From CAVVUC01 sp963751395 (GTDB lineage Bacteria > Verrucomicrobiota > Verrucomicrobiia > Chthoniobacterales > Chthoniobacteraceae): a stretch of DNA of 64,000 nt. The translations under genes and the position numbers were made by a program. The DNA lies in the NCBI GenBank assembly GCA_963751395.1, contig CAVVUC010000001.1, positions 1,054,001 through 1,118,000 of the forward strand, in the 5' to 3' direction. Position 1 is the first letter of the stretch. Every line of letters starts with the position of its first letter. The notes beneath the pieces were generated by a model. That model was given only the letters and a program-made list of their open reading frames with translations, had not been told where the DNA came from and searched no databases. Of this stretch, positions 43,940-52,749 are shown in pieces.

Positions 43940-45799
43940 ATGAAAACCTCCGATCTTCGAAATGCCCCGGCCGGTCTTGGCCGCCTGAGTCTCACAAATC
44001 ATGCTGTTCTGGAGTGGATCGAACAGACCGCCGCAGTCTGCGAGCCGGACGCCATTTTCTGGTGCGACGGGTCCGAGGCCGAGGACAAGCACATGAAGGA
44101 CCTTCTTGTGGCATCTGGCGCGGCTCTCTGGCTCGATCCGAAGAAGCGGCCGAACTCGCTGCTCGTGCGAAGCGACCCGCGCGACGTCGCCCGCGTCGAG
44201 GAGAGGACCTTCATCTGCTCGAAGTCGAAGAAAGATGCCGGCCCGACGAATAACTGGGAGAACCCGGACGTGATGAAAGCGAAGATGAACGGGTTTTACA
44301 AAGGCTGTATGGCCGGGCGCACGCTCTATGTCATCCCCTTCAGCATGGGGCCGATCGGGTCGCCGATCGCCCAATACGGCATCGAACTCACCGACAGCCC
44401 GTATGTGGTCGCCAACATGCGGATCATGACCCGCGTGGGCACCGGTGTCTATGACCAGATTGCCAAGACCGGCGTCTATGTGAAGTGCCTCCACTCGGTC
44501 GGCATGCCGCTCCCTGACGGGAAGAAAGATGTCGCCTGGCCGTGCGACCCTGCGAACACCTACATCACGCATTTCCCGGACGACCGCCTGATCATGAGCT
44601 ACGGCTCCGGCTACGGCGGGAACGCCCTGCTCGGCAAGAAATGCTTCGCGCTCCGCATCGCGTCCGCCATGGCGCGCGACGAGGGCTGGATGGCCGAGCA
44701 CATGCTCATCCTTGGCGTCAAGGATCCAGGCGGCAAGAAGACCTATGTCTCCGCCGCATTCCCGAGCGCCTGCGGCAAAACGAACTTCGCGATGATCATC
44801 CCGCCGAAGGAACTCAAGGAAGAGGGCTGGGAGATCAGCACGATCGGCGACGACATCGCCTGGATCAAGCCCGGTCCCGACGGTCGCCTCCGCGCGATCA
44901 ACCCCGAGGCCGGGTTCTTCGGAGTGGCTCCCGGCACCGCCTACGACAGCAACCCGATGGCGATGGAGTCCATCAAGCGCGATACGATTTTCACGAACGT
45001 CGCCCTCACTGATGACGGCGACGTCTGGTGGGAAGGCATGAGCAAGCAGAAACCCGCCCACCTCATCGACTGGAAGGGCAACGACTGGACACCGGAGACG
45101 AAGGACGCCGACGGCAAGCCGGTGCTTTCGAGCCACCCGAACAGCCGGTTCACCGCCCCGGCCCGCAACTGCCCGATCATCGATCCCGACTGGGAAAACC
45201 CGGCCGGAGTGCCGATCAGCGCGATTGTCTTCGGCGGACGCCGCGCGACCACGATGCCGCTCATCTTCCAGGCGTTCGACTGGGTTCACGGCGTCTATCT
45301 CGGTGCCACGGTCGGTTCGGAAATGACGGCCGCCGCCGCCGGAACCATCGGTCAGGTCCGCCGCGACCCGATGGCGATGCTTCCGTTCTGCGGATACAAC
45401 ATGGGCGACTACTTCGCCCACTGGCTCGAAATGCGCCACCACGTCAAGCACGTGCCGCGCATTTTCCACGTCAACTGGTTCCGCAAGAGCCCGGAGGGCA
45501 AATTCCTCTGGCCCGGCTTTGGAGACAACATGCGCGTCCTCAAGTGGATTGTTGAGCGCTGCGAGGTCGGCAAGCACGCGATCGAAACCTCGATCGGCTG
45601 GGTTCCGGATTACGAGGACATCGACATGCGCGGGATTGAGAACGACATGACGAAAGAGAAGTTCGAGGAGGCCATGCGTATCGACGCCGCCGAGTGGCAC
45701 CACGAACTCGTCATGCAGGATGAACTCTTCATCAAGCTCTACAGCCAGCTTCCGAAGGAACTCATCTTCCAGCGCGAACTGCTGATCTCGCGACTATAA
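43940..45799 (+). CDS. pckG: Phosphoenolpyruvate carboxykinase (GTP)
   Basis: 619 residues, the usual length of the GTP-dependent enzyme. It converts oxaloacetate and GTP to phosphoenolpyruvate, CO2 and GDP for gluconeogenesis. The kinase-specific P-loop is FPSACGKTNFAM; the metal-binding and substrate region reads IGDDIAWIKPG, with RAINPEAGFFGVAPG behind it; GRTLYVIPFSMGP and SPYVVANMRIMTR match the N-terminal substrate-binding lobe. Start ATG 43940 follows a gagg ribosome-binding site. The ~210-base upstream region is free of genes and contains agtgcaaaaaaaagtgcag, which I cannot assign. Confidence 0.96.
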   Translation: MKTSDLRNAPAGLGRLSLTNHAVLEWIEQTAAVCEPDAIFWCDGSEAEDKHMKDLLVASGAALWLDPKKRPNSLLVRSDPRDVARVEERTFICSKSKKDAGPTNNWENPDVMKAKMNGFYKGCMAGRTLYVIPFSMGPIGSPIAQYGIELTDSPYVVANMRIMTRVGTGVYDQIAKTGVYVKCLHSVGMPLPDGKKDVAWPCDPANTYITHFPDDRLIMSYGSGYGGNALLGKKCFALRIASAMARDEGWMAEHMLILGVKDPGGKKTYVSAAFPSACGKTNFAMIIPPKELKEEGWEISTIGDDIAWIKPGPDGRLRAINPEAGFFGVAPGTAYDSNPMAMESIKRDTIFTNVALTDDGDVWWEGMSKQKPAHLIDWKGNDWTPETKDADGKPVLSSHPNSRFTAPARNCPIIDPDWENPAGVPISAIVFGGRRATTMPLIFQAFDWVHGVYLGATVGSEMTAAAAGTIGQVRRDPMAMLPFCGYNMGDYFAHWLEMRHHVKHVPRIFHVNWFRKSPEGKFLWPGFGDNMRVLKWIVERCEVGKHAIETSIGWVPDYEDIDMRGIENDMTKEKFEEAMRIDAAEWHHELVMQDELFIKLYSQLPKELIFQRELLISRL

Positions 45800-45895
45800 C
45801 TTGCTGCAAGCGGCCATCGGGCGGTACGGATACCTTGTTCTGTGCCTGCCCGGTGGCACGTCAGCGGGGCAACCGCCGCCCAATTTTTCCGCGTT

Positions 45896-47266
45896 CTACC
45901 ACCGGGCGATCTGCTTCGGGAAAGAGCAGCGCGTGCAGTCCGAGTTGTCCTGCATGCAGAAATCCTCGTAAATCTGCAGGAGGCCCTGCTGATGAGCAGC
46001 CGTCTTCAACAACTCTTTCCTGAACGGATTTTCACCGAGCAATCGTATCGCCGCAATCTCGACGCGCCGGTTCGTGAGTGACGCGGGAAGCTTCTTGTAG
46101 TCGCTCCAGCGCCGGGGTTCGGCGAGGACTGCCGCCGGGAAAAACACGTTCGCGAGCATTTCCGTCACGCGAGATTCGCCGATGATTGCCATGCGTTTCG
46201 GCGACCTCTGCGATGTCAGCGTGTAATGCACGTCCCAGTATTCATCGCGCAGGCCGCCGAAGAATTTTCGGATCTGGCGCACGTCGCAGCCGCGAGCAAG
46301 ACCGCGAATCGCCGGCCAGTGCTGGACCATCTGCGCCAGAGCGGCGATCCGCCTTTGCGGATGATTCGCCGGGCGCTGTCCGCCCAGACGCCAGAGATTC
46401 TTCGTGATCGCGAGTGACTCGAACTCCGCCCGGCGCGCCCACCATTTCTCCCACAACTCCCGCAGGTAAGTCCGTGTCTCGATGTCGAACTTCGAGAGGT
46501 CGGCCGTGTTCAGAAATCCGCTCACGCCAAAGACAAGAGCGGTGGCGATGGGCTTGTTTTGGAGCAGCACCCGCAGCGGCAGTCTCTGGGCGATGAGCGT
46601 GAAAGGCAGCGCGTTGGCCTTGTAGCCGAGCGTCACGGCGAGCGATTGATACAGCGCCTCGTCGAGGCCGTGCAGTTCGATCAGCCGCGCAATGCGTGCC
46701 GCCTTTTTCCGCAGGCGAAATTGAGAAGCCGCTTCGAGAATCTCGCCGGCCCTTTCGACCGGCAAATCACGCAGCGGCGCCATGCATCGGCCCGGCTTTG
46801 CGATCGGAGCGGGATTCGGCACTACGCTGTGGAGGTTGTCGATGTCGATCTGGATTTGCGGGACGTTCTGATTGCGCGATGTGCGGGTGAAACAATCCGC
46901 CTCGCTGCGATTCACAAAGACATGAAGCACGACGGAATCGTAATCGGGATTTGTCGCATGGCCGTGACGCTCCCAATCGCGGGCATCCGGATCGATCTCG
47001 ATGCAGCCGCGAACCGGCTGCCCTCCATTCAGAGCAACTGCGGCCTCCGCAAAATCCGGCCCGGCTTCGCGGTTCCACACGCCGAATTGCACGACCTCAA
47101 CCGCATCGCCTGCCGTTGTCGTAAAACGGGAGCCGAAATCGCCCGCGAACCAGCGCGCTTGAATTTCGATCTCCGATAACTTCGGCGAGGCGCGAACGAG
47201 CGTTCCCTCACGAAGGCCTTCGCCCTCGCGCGGAAGCAACTTTTCGTAGCGATCAGCGAGCAGCAT
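45896..47266 (-). CDS. DUF2851 family protein
   Basis: 456 residues, cytoplasmic. DUF2851 signatures: LREGTLVRASPKLSEIEIQARWFAGDFG, VQFGVWNREAGPDFAEAAV with GCIEIDPDARDWERHGHATNPDYDSVVLHV, and a C-terminal Cys cluster CMQDNSDCTRCSFP that could bind metal. Function unknown; a nuclease-related role has been suggested from fold. The start overlaps the end of the TIGR03790 gene by 14 bases, so the two are translationally coupled. Confidence 0.85.
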   Translation of the reverse strand: MLLADRYEKLLPREGEGLREGTLVRASPKLSEIEIQARWFAGDFGSRFTTTAGDAVEVVQFGVWNREAGPDFAEAAVALNGGQPVRGCIEIDPDARDWERHGHATNPDYDSVVLHVFVNRSEADCFTRTSRNQNVPQIQIDIDNLHSVVPNPAPIAKPGRCMAPLRDLPVERAGEILEAASQFRLRKKAARIARLIELHGLDEALYQSLAVTLGYKANALPFTLIAQRLPLRVLLQNKPIATALVFGVSGFLNTADLSKFDIETRTYLRELWEKWWARRAEFESLAITKNLWRLGGQRPANHPQRRIAALAQMVQHWPAIRGLARGCDVRQIRKFFGGLRDEYWDVHYTLTSQRSPKRMAIIGESRVTEMLANVFFPAAVLAEPRRWSDYKKLPASLTNRRVEIAAIRLLGENPFRKELLKTAAHQQGLLQIYEDFCMQDNSDCTRCSFPKQIARW

Positions 47267-48914
47267 CCGGAGCTGGTTTTGCCGGCGGCGGTGTCCCCGC
47301 GATGTCCATCTCGAACGCCCGGAGAATGGTGATGAAAGGGGAGGAAGGGTAGGCGCTCGTCATGCGTCGGATCAGCGCCAGGGCATCCGCATTTCTTCCG
47401 TCAAGCTTCAAGAAACCGACCTCGTGAATCGCCGAACGCAGAACGTCCTCCGGATTCGAGTAAAGTTTCTGTGCCTGCTCGAACGAAACGCATGCCGCCT
47501 TGCGGTCACCGGCCGAAGCCTGCAACAGACCCAGTCCCTCGAAAATCACGCCGCTGCGCAGTTCGCGCCCGGAGCGATGCAGCTTCTCTTCGCCGGCTTC
47601 GCGGCTCTTGTTGAACCACACAAGCGCCCCATCGCGGTAGGCGGCCCAGTCGCGGGCGCTCCGGGGAATGGACGCTGTCACATCATGCAGGACCTTGAAC
47701 GGCCGGTAGAGCGGATCGCCGGCGAAGGTTGTCATCCATGAAACCACCCGCTGCGCCATGTAACAGCTTTCGGCAAAGGTGAACCCGTTGCGCAGCCGCT
47801 CGTCGAGAATGTCCAGGTGCGGCGTCAAACCGAGATACGGCTCGTACACATTGCCCGTTGTCGCAGCCGCGCCGGCGGCCAGCAGCGGTCCCACCCAGGC
47901 TCTGTGCGCGTCGCGGATCGTGGCGGCGCTGAAGGAATGGATGTGGCACGCGACCGCGCCTTTGACGAACCGGAAGTCCTCGCGCGTAAACGGCCCCGAG
48001 ACATCGCCGGCATACCAGCCGTAATACAAAGCCGCGTTCCGCATCGGATAGACTGTGGGGATAAGTTCGCCGCTGTTGTCGAAGATGACAGGGATGCCGT
48101 GCCGCTGCGTGTCGTCCGCGACGTTCTTGAGCCACTGATCGCCTTCTCCGAGTCCGCCGCCAGTCATTCCCCGCGCATCGACATAAGCAAATCCCCAGAG
48201 ACCGGTGCGCTCCGCCTCGATCGAATCGTCGATCATCCGCCGCACGATTTCCGGCGTGGGCGCATCGAGCCGGCAGACCAGCATCAGCATCGGCATGCCG
48301 GCGTCGGCAAACGGCTTGTAGCTTCGGTAGTAAGGATTGGCCAGCGCGCCGGAGATGTTCCTGGTAAAATATCCGAGCGTGGACAGTTCCGAATCAACAC
48401 ACGCCTCATTCTTTCCATCGAGATCCGGCTGGCCGCCGTGCGCATCGCCAACGTAAGGCGCAGTCACCGGCTGTATCTTCAGCGGAATCCCCCGCATCAA
48501 AGCGATGAACCGGATGGCATTGCTCTCGGTCACAGTGTCCAGATTGATCTTGCGGTATTTCCACCAGCCCCGTTTGTCGAAAACGGCCCGCAAAGGCCCG
48601 GCAATGTTCGCGTCGTATTCCTCGCGAGTGATCTCTTCATTCGTGGAGCAGTTGACAGCGACGACATGATCCGCCGCGATGCCCCGCTTCTTCGCATAAT
48701 ACGTCGCAAGATCGCGCGAGACGGAATCCAGGTTGTTGTAAACGACGATCGTGGCGGCAACATCAGGGTCTACAGGCTCGGGGCGTCGCTGGAAAACAGA
48801 TACCTCTCCCATTTCCTGTGGAGCATTGAATTCCTCAGCTCCACTAATCCGGAGGCTCGCGCACAGAGCGATCGCGACCAGGACAAACTTAAATCCACTG
48901 AATCCGTTCATCAT
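47253..48914 (-). CDS. TIGR03790 family exported protein
   Basis: 553 residues from ATG 48914. A signal peptide (FKFVLVAIALCASLRISG) precedes VVYNNLDSVSRDLATYYAKKRGI and VVAVNCSTNEEITREEYD, the diagnostic opening of TIGR03790. WGFAYVDARG and NAALYYGWYAGDVSGPF follow. The last ~120 residues contain TPR-like helices (GLLQASAGDRKAACVSFEQAQKLY). The family is typical of Planctomycetota, Verrucomicrobiota and Acidobacteriota; function unknown. Starts two bases after the upstream MBL gene stop and overlaps DUF2851: a three-gene operon. Confidence 0.85.
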   Translation of the reverse strand: MMNGFSGFKFVLVAIALCASLRISGAEEFNAPQEMGEVSVFQRRPEPVDPDVAATIVVYNNLDSVSRDLATYYAKKRGIAADHVVAVNCSTNEEITREEYDANIAGPLRAVFDKRGWWKYRKINLDTVTESNAIRFIALMRGIPLKIQPVTAPYVGDAHGGQPDLDGKNEACVDSELSTLGYFTRNISGALANPYYRSYKPFADAGMPMLMLVCRLDAPTPEIVRRMIDDSIEAERTGLWGFAYVDARGMTGGGLGEGDQWLKNVADDTQRHGIPVIFDNSGELIPTVYPMRNAALYYGWYAGDVSGPFTREDFRFVKGAVACHIHSFSAATIRDAHRAWVGPLLAAGAAATTGNVYEPYLGLTPHLDILDERLRNGFTFAESCYMAQRVVSWMTTFAGDPLYRPFKVLHDVTASIPRSARDWAAYRDGALVWFNKSREAGEEKLHRSGRELRSGVIFEGLGLLQASAGDRKAACVSFEQAQKLYSNPEDVLRSAIHEVGFLKLDGRNADALALIRRMTSAYPSSPFITILRAFEMDIAGTPPPAKPAPDAAR

Positions 48915-48916
48915 TT

Positions 48917-49696
48917 TTACAATTCGATTTTGAGTCCGTCGTATGCAATCCGGACTCCTTCTGGCAGCGCCCGCTCCGTTACCTCGTGCCCCAATTCGTG
49001 GCACAGATGCGTGAACCATGTCTGCTTCGACCCGATTCTTTCGCGGACGCCAAGCGCCTCCCCGATGTTCATGTGCGTGGGGTGCGGCCGGTGCCGCAGC
49101 GCGTCGATGATCAGCGTCCGCGTGCCGATCATCTTCTCCAGCGTCGCCTCCGGCACCTCCTTGCAGTCGCTCAGATACGCCGCCAGCGGTTCGCCCCGCC
49201 TGCTGAAAAGATAACCGTTCACCGTGGTGCGTCCGTGTTTCACAGGCAGCGGCGTCAGCTCGGTCCCGCCGAGCGTGAACGGCCCGTCGATCGTGAATGG
49301 CTCGGGCAGGATGTAACCGGGAAAACGATTCTCGCCGTTGAACGCGAACTGAAACACGCGATGCAAATCGCGCATCGTTTCAGCCGACGCGTAAACCGGC
49401 ATGGTGTGGCCCGAGAAGCAATAGGCGCGGAGATCGTCAAAACCCATGATGTGATCGGTGTGTGAATGCGTATAAACCACCGCATCGACTTTGCGAATGC
49501 TTTCCCGCAGGCACTGCGCGCGGAAATCCGTCCCCGTGTCGATGACCCACGAGCACTCCGGCGTCTCGACATAAATCGACGAGCGCATCCGCTTGTCGCG
49601 CGGGTCGGTCGAGCGGCAGACCGCGCACTCGCATCCGATCACCGGCACGCCGAGCGATGTCCCCGTGCCGAGAAACGTGATCGTCAGTTCTGCCAT
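48917..49696 (-). CDS. MBL-fold hydrolase (PhnP-like)
   Basis: 259 residues from ATG 49696. TFLGTGTSLGVPVIGCECAVC contains the Cys pair typical of the PhnP group of phosphodiesterase-like MBL proteins, and YTHSHTDHIMGFDDLRAY holds the HxHxDH metal site. The last metal ligand region is DALRHRPHPTHMN. Related enzymes hydrolyse cyclic phosphodiesters, but the substrate here is unknown. First gene of the MBL-TIGR03790-DUF2851 operon; divergent from the truncated recN copy. Confidence 0.88.
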   Translation of the reverse strand: MAELTITFLGTGTSLGVPVIGCECAVCRSTDPRDKRMRSSIYVETPECSWVIDTGTDFRAQCLRESIRKVDAVVYTHSHTDHIMGFDDLRAYCFSGHTMPVYASAETMRDLHRVFQFAFNGENRFPGYILPEPFTIDGPFTLGGTELTPLPVKHGRTTVNGYLFSRRGEPLAAYLSDCKEVPEATLEKMIGTRTLIIDALRHRPHPTHMNIGEALGVRERIGSKQTWFTHLCHELGHEVTERALPEGVRIAYDGLKIEL

Positions 49697-49740
49697 GTGG
49701 AAAAGTGAAGGCACCTTTGCATAATCACCCCGCGCCCGCA

Positions 49741-49956
49741 ATGCTCTCGTCGCTCCGCATTCAAAACCTCGCGCTCGTCGAAGACCTGGAGTGGAACATC
49801 GCGGGCGGATTCGTCGCCGTCACAGGCGAGACCGGCTCGGGCAAGTCGATCATCATCGGAGCGCTGAAGCTGCTGCTGGGCGAGCGCGCGGACAAATCGC
49901 TCATCCGCACCGGCGCTGAGTTTGCGGTCGCGGATGCTCGCGTCTCGACACCATAA
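49741..49956 (+). pseudogene. Duplicated 5' end of recN (truncated copy)
   Basis: Codons 1-60 are nearly identical to the start of the full recN gene at 50615, including the Walker A motif GETGSGKS, with only a handful of base differences over about 180 bases. The match also covers some bases before the ATG. After about 49925 the copy diverges (EFAVADARV) and stops. The copy lacks all other RecN domains. It lies left of a toxin-antitoxin pair, with the full gene on the right at an offset of 874 bases. Confidence 0.9.
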
Positions 49957-49980
49957 CAATTCAGAGGTAGGGCTTGTTCC

Positions 49981-50169
49981 ATGAGCAATCCATTGCAGTA
50001 TTTGACCGATGAGCATGGCGCGAAAACCGCGGTTGTGCTTCCAATTTCCGACTATGAAAAGCTCTTGGAGGATTTGGAGGACCTGGCGGTGGTTGCGGAG
50101 CGCCGCGACGAGCCTGCGATCCCACACGAGCAGTTCATCGGGGATCTGAAGCGCGATGGCATCCTTTAA
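49981..50169 (+). CDS. Antitoxin of a RelE-type toxin-antitoxin pair (Phd/RelB-like)
   Basis: 62 residues: MSNPLQYLTDEHG followed by AVVLPISDYEKLLEDLEDLAVVAERRDEP and a flexible tail. The VLPISDYEKLLEDLEDL helix is typical of small Phd/YefM/RelB-type antitoxins that wrap around a RelE toxin. It overlaps the toxin start by 14 bases, giving the usual coupled translation. Promoter presumably lies in 49957-49980 or inside the truncated recN copy. The pair probably regulates itself. Confidence 0.85.
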   Translation: MSNPLQYLTDEHGAKTAVVLPISDYEKLLEDLEDLAVVAERRDEPAIPHEQFIGDLKRDGIL

Positions 50170-50416
50170 CATTCAGTGGCGCAACTCCACGAAGAAGGAT
50201 TTACGGAGCCTCCCGCAGCATGAAGTTGCCCGGATCATTGCGGTAGTCGAGAAGCTCGCCGATGAGCCATTCCCACATGGTTTGGAGAAGCTGTCAGGAT
50301 CGGATCACACTCATCGCATTCGCCTCGGAGACTATCGCGTTGTTTACGAAGTCTTTCGCGAATCGAAGACTATCGAAGTCCAACGAGTGCGGCATCGAAG
50401 GGACGTTTATCGCTGA
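50156..50416 (+). CDS. RelE/ParE-type toxin
   Basis: 86 residues. FNIQWRNSTKKDLRSLP, HGLEKLSGSDHTHRIRLGDYRVVYEV and VQRVRHRRDVYR follow the RelE fold, including the basic positions used by RelE to cleave mRNA on the ribosome. Located downstream of its antitoxin. The pair sits inside a recN duplication, not in the mobile element further left. About 200 bases without genes follow before recN. Confidence 0.88.
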   Translation: MASFNIQWRNSTKKDLRSLPQHEVARIIAVVEKLADEPFPHGLEKLSGSDHTHRIRLGDYRVVYEVFRESKTIEVQRVRHRRDVYR

Positions 50417-50614
50417 TGAAGTTTCCCTCGTTGCGAAGCCGAGGGCGTTCGTAACGCACACTTCCCGGCGAAGCTGAGCTTCGCGGCTGGAGACTTGGAC
50501 GGTGTCGGTTTTGTCTATTGTTCCAAATCGCGCGCTTCCTCCCTGGCATGCGTATTGAACCGGGCCGATGCGGTCCGGGTTGAAAAATCGCCGTGATCTC
50601 TCATAATCCGCGCA

Positions 50615-52303
50615 ATGCTCTCGTCGCTCCGCATTCAAAACCTCGCGCTCGTCGAAGACCTCGAGTGGAACATCGTGGGCGGATTCGTCGCCGTGACCGG
50701 CGAGACCGGCTCGGGCAAGTCGATCATCATCGGAGCACTGAAGCTGCTGCTGGGCGAGCGCGCGGACAAATCGCTCATCCGCACCGGCGCGGAAAGCTGC
50801 GCGGTCGAGGCGGTCTTCCACCTCGACGACGTGAAGCAGCTCAACGAGCAACTGGATGCGCAAGGCATCGAGCCGTGCTCGGATTCGACACTTGTGTTGA
50901 AGCGCGCGTTTTCAAACTCCGGCGCCAACCGGCAGTTCATCAACTGCTGCGCGACCACGCTCGGTGTGTTGAAGAACGTCGGCGACAATCTGGTCGATCT
51001 GCACGGGCCTCATGATCATCAGTCGCTTCTCTCCTCGGAAAACCAGTTGGAACTGCTCGACTCGTATGCGGGAGCCGAGGCGCTGCGAGCTGAATATCAA
51101 AGGCATTTTCGGAATCTGAACCGGCTTGCTGCCGAGCATGACGAACTGTCGGCCAGTGAGTCCTCGCTCGAACGCGAGATCGACCTGCTCAAGCATCAGG
51201 TCGCGGAAATCGAAGCCGCCGGGCTGCAGCCCGACGAAGAAGAATCATTGCTGGCGCGTTACGCCAAAGCTTCGAACAGCAAACGCCTGATCGAGCTTTC
51301 CAGCCAGATTCTACAACGGCTCACGGAAGCCGACGATGCCGTGATGACGCGTCTCGCCGAAGTGCAGCGCCTTTTCCGGGAACTGGAGAAGATCGATCCC
51401 ACCGCGGCGGAACTCGCGCAGTCGCATGAGAACGCCGTTCTGGAATTGGAAACGGTCGCTCGCTCGCTGCAAGACTACTCGGAGCAACTCGACATCGATC
51501 CCGAACAACTTGCCCAAGTCGAAGAGCGGGTCTCGCTATTCGAAACGCTCAAACGCAAATACGGCGGCTCGGTGGCCGATGTGATTGCTTTCGGGGAAAA
51601 CGCTGCGGCGCGTCTGCGCAAGATTGAATCGCGGGGCGATGAACTCAAACGCCTGCAAACGGAAATCGAAGCCGCGCGGAAATTGCTCATGGAGGCAGGC
51701 GCAAAACTGAGCCGGAAACGCGAGGCCGCCGCGCCCAAGCTTGCCAGCGACATCAAATCCCAACTGCGCGACCTCGGTTTCAAGAAATCGGAGTTTTCCA
51801 TTTCGCTCCTTTCTGGAGCCGGGGTCTCAGACCCCGGCCACAACAGAAAGCCCGCAGCCACAGGTTTGGAGAGCGTGGAGTTTTTCTTCGCGCCGAACCC
51901 CGGTGAGCCGCCGAAGCCACTCAAGGCCATCGCTTCGAGCGGTGAAATCTCGCGCGTGATGCTGGCCGTGAAAACGTCGCTTGCCGCGCAGGACCGAATC
52001 CCGCTCCTCGTCTTCGACGAGATCGACGCCAACGTCGGTGGAGAGATCGCGCACGCCGTCGGCGCGAAAATGCAAGCGCTCGGCCGCGAGCACCAAGTCC
52101 TTTGCATCACGCACCTTCCCCAGGTCGCCGCGGTCGCGGACTCGCAGTTTGTCGTCACGAAGGAATACCGCGACAAGCGCACCATCTCGCAGCTCACGGA
52201 AGTCAGCGGCAAGACCCGAGTCGAGGAAATCGCGCGCATGCTTGGTGGCAGGACCGACTCCGCTCTTGCGCACGCGAGAGAGCTGCTCGGCTCAAAGCGC
52301 TAG
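50615..52303 (+). CDS. recN: DNA repair protein RecN
   Basis: 562 residues, the usual size. An SMC-like ATPase: Walker A GETGSGKS at 29-36, a long central coiled coil (about 150-370), then the C-terminal lobe with EISRVMLAVKTSLAA, Walker B LVFDEIDANVGG and the signature ITHLPQVAA. RecN tethers broken DNA ends in double-strand break repair, in the cytoplasm. Residues about 405-425 read SDPGHNRKPAATG, a looser linker than usual. Its first ~60 codons plus some upstream bases are duplicated at 49724-49937, on the far side of the toxin-antitoxin genes. Confidence 0.94.
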   Translation: MLSSLRIQNLALVEDLEWNIVGGFVAVTGETGSGKSIIIGALKLLLGERADKSLIRTGAESCAVEAVFHLDDVKQLNEQLDAQGIEPCSDSTLVLKRAFSNSGANRQFINCCATTLGVLKNVGDNLVDLHGPHDHQSLLSSENQLELLDSYAGAEALRAEYQRHFRNLNRLAAEHDELSASESSLEREIDLLKHQVAEIEAAGLQPDEEESLLARYAKASNSKRLIELSSQILQRLTEADDAVMTRLAEVQRLFRELEKIDPTAAELAQSHENAVLELETVARSLQDYSEQLDIDPEQLAQVEERVSLFETLKRKYGGSVADVIAFGENAAARLRKIESRGDELKRLQTEIEAARKLLMEAGAKLSRKREAAAPKLASDIKSQLRDLGFKKSEFSISLLSGAGVSDPGHNRKPAATGLESVEFFFAPNPGEPPKPLKAIASSGEISRVMLAVKTSLAAQDRIPLLVFDEIDANVGGEIAHAVGAKMQALGREHQVLCITHLPQVAAVADSQFVVTKEYRDKRTISQLTEVSGKTRVEEIARMLGGRTDSALAHARELLGSKR

Positions 52304-52479
52304 CCGCTGTCCTTGGCGGAGTCGGCCTGGCGGTTTGCAAGAAAAGCACAACCTCCTGGCAGAGTTCCTCCACAAAATCATCGGGCAAAATCGTCAGCCT
52401 CCCGCTCAATGATGTCGCCCGGATTCACATCAAGAAAGCGGATGCTGAGCTGACGATCGAGAAAACGAATGAAGTTTGA
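52300..52479 (+). pseudogene. N-terminal remnant, possibly DUF4340-like
   Basis: A frame with no start codon overlaps the recN stop and reads AVLGGVGLAVCKKSTTSW, SGKIVSLPLNDVARIHIKKADAELTIEK. A hydrophobic start followed by a LPLNDVA.I.IKKAD...L strand resembles the opening of DUF4340 proteins (GldG-associated). It stops at 52479 after about 55 residues, where a full gene has several hundred. Likely a truncated remnant; the family call is tentative. Confidence 0.35.
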
Positions 52480-52555
52480 CCGGTGAAAGTGCGCGGCGGG
52501 TATCCTGCCGTATTGCAGCAATAACCTGACTCCTTTTTCAAACGAACCCATCCGA

Positions 52556-52593
52556 CGCGCGTCATTCCGAGCGCAGCGAGGAATCTCACAAAC
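52556..52593. repeat. Short interspersed motif (cattccgagcgcagcgagg type)
   Basis: Contains gtcattccgagcgcagcg followed by aggaatctc, a motif that recurs between genes in many unrelated bacterial genomes. It can form a small hairpin (attcc...ggaat). The surrounding gap 52480-52749 has no other recognisable feature. Confidence 0.5.
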
Positions 52594-52749
52594 AACGCCC
52601 GGCGTGGCATCTGGGATTGCGCCGCCCCGCCCGCTGTCTATGAATAAACTCGGAACACCCATACGTGGTCGCGGTGCCGCCTTCGCGAATGTTTTAGAAT
52701 CGGCTTTCATCGCTCGCAAGGGCGATCTAGGTTCGTCCTGCGATTCACC

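Noticed and set aside
43835..45703. 622-codon open frame on the minus strand
   Set aside because: Antisense to pckG; its composition (Val/His/Arg/Asp-rich, no domain) is that of a reverse frame.
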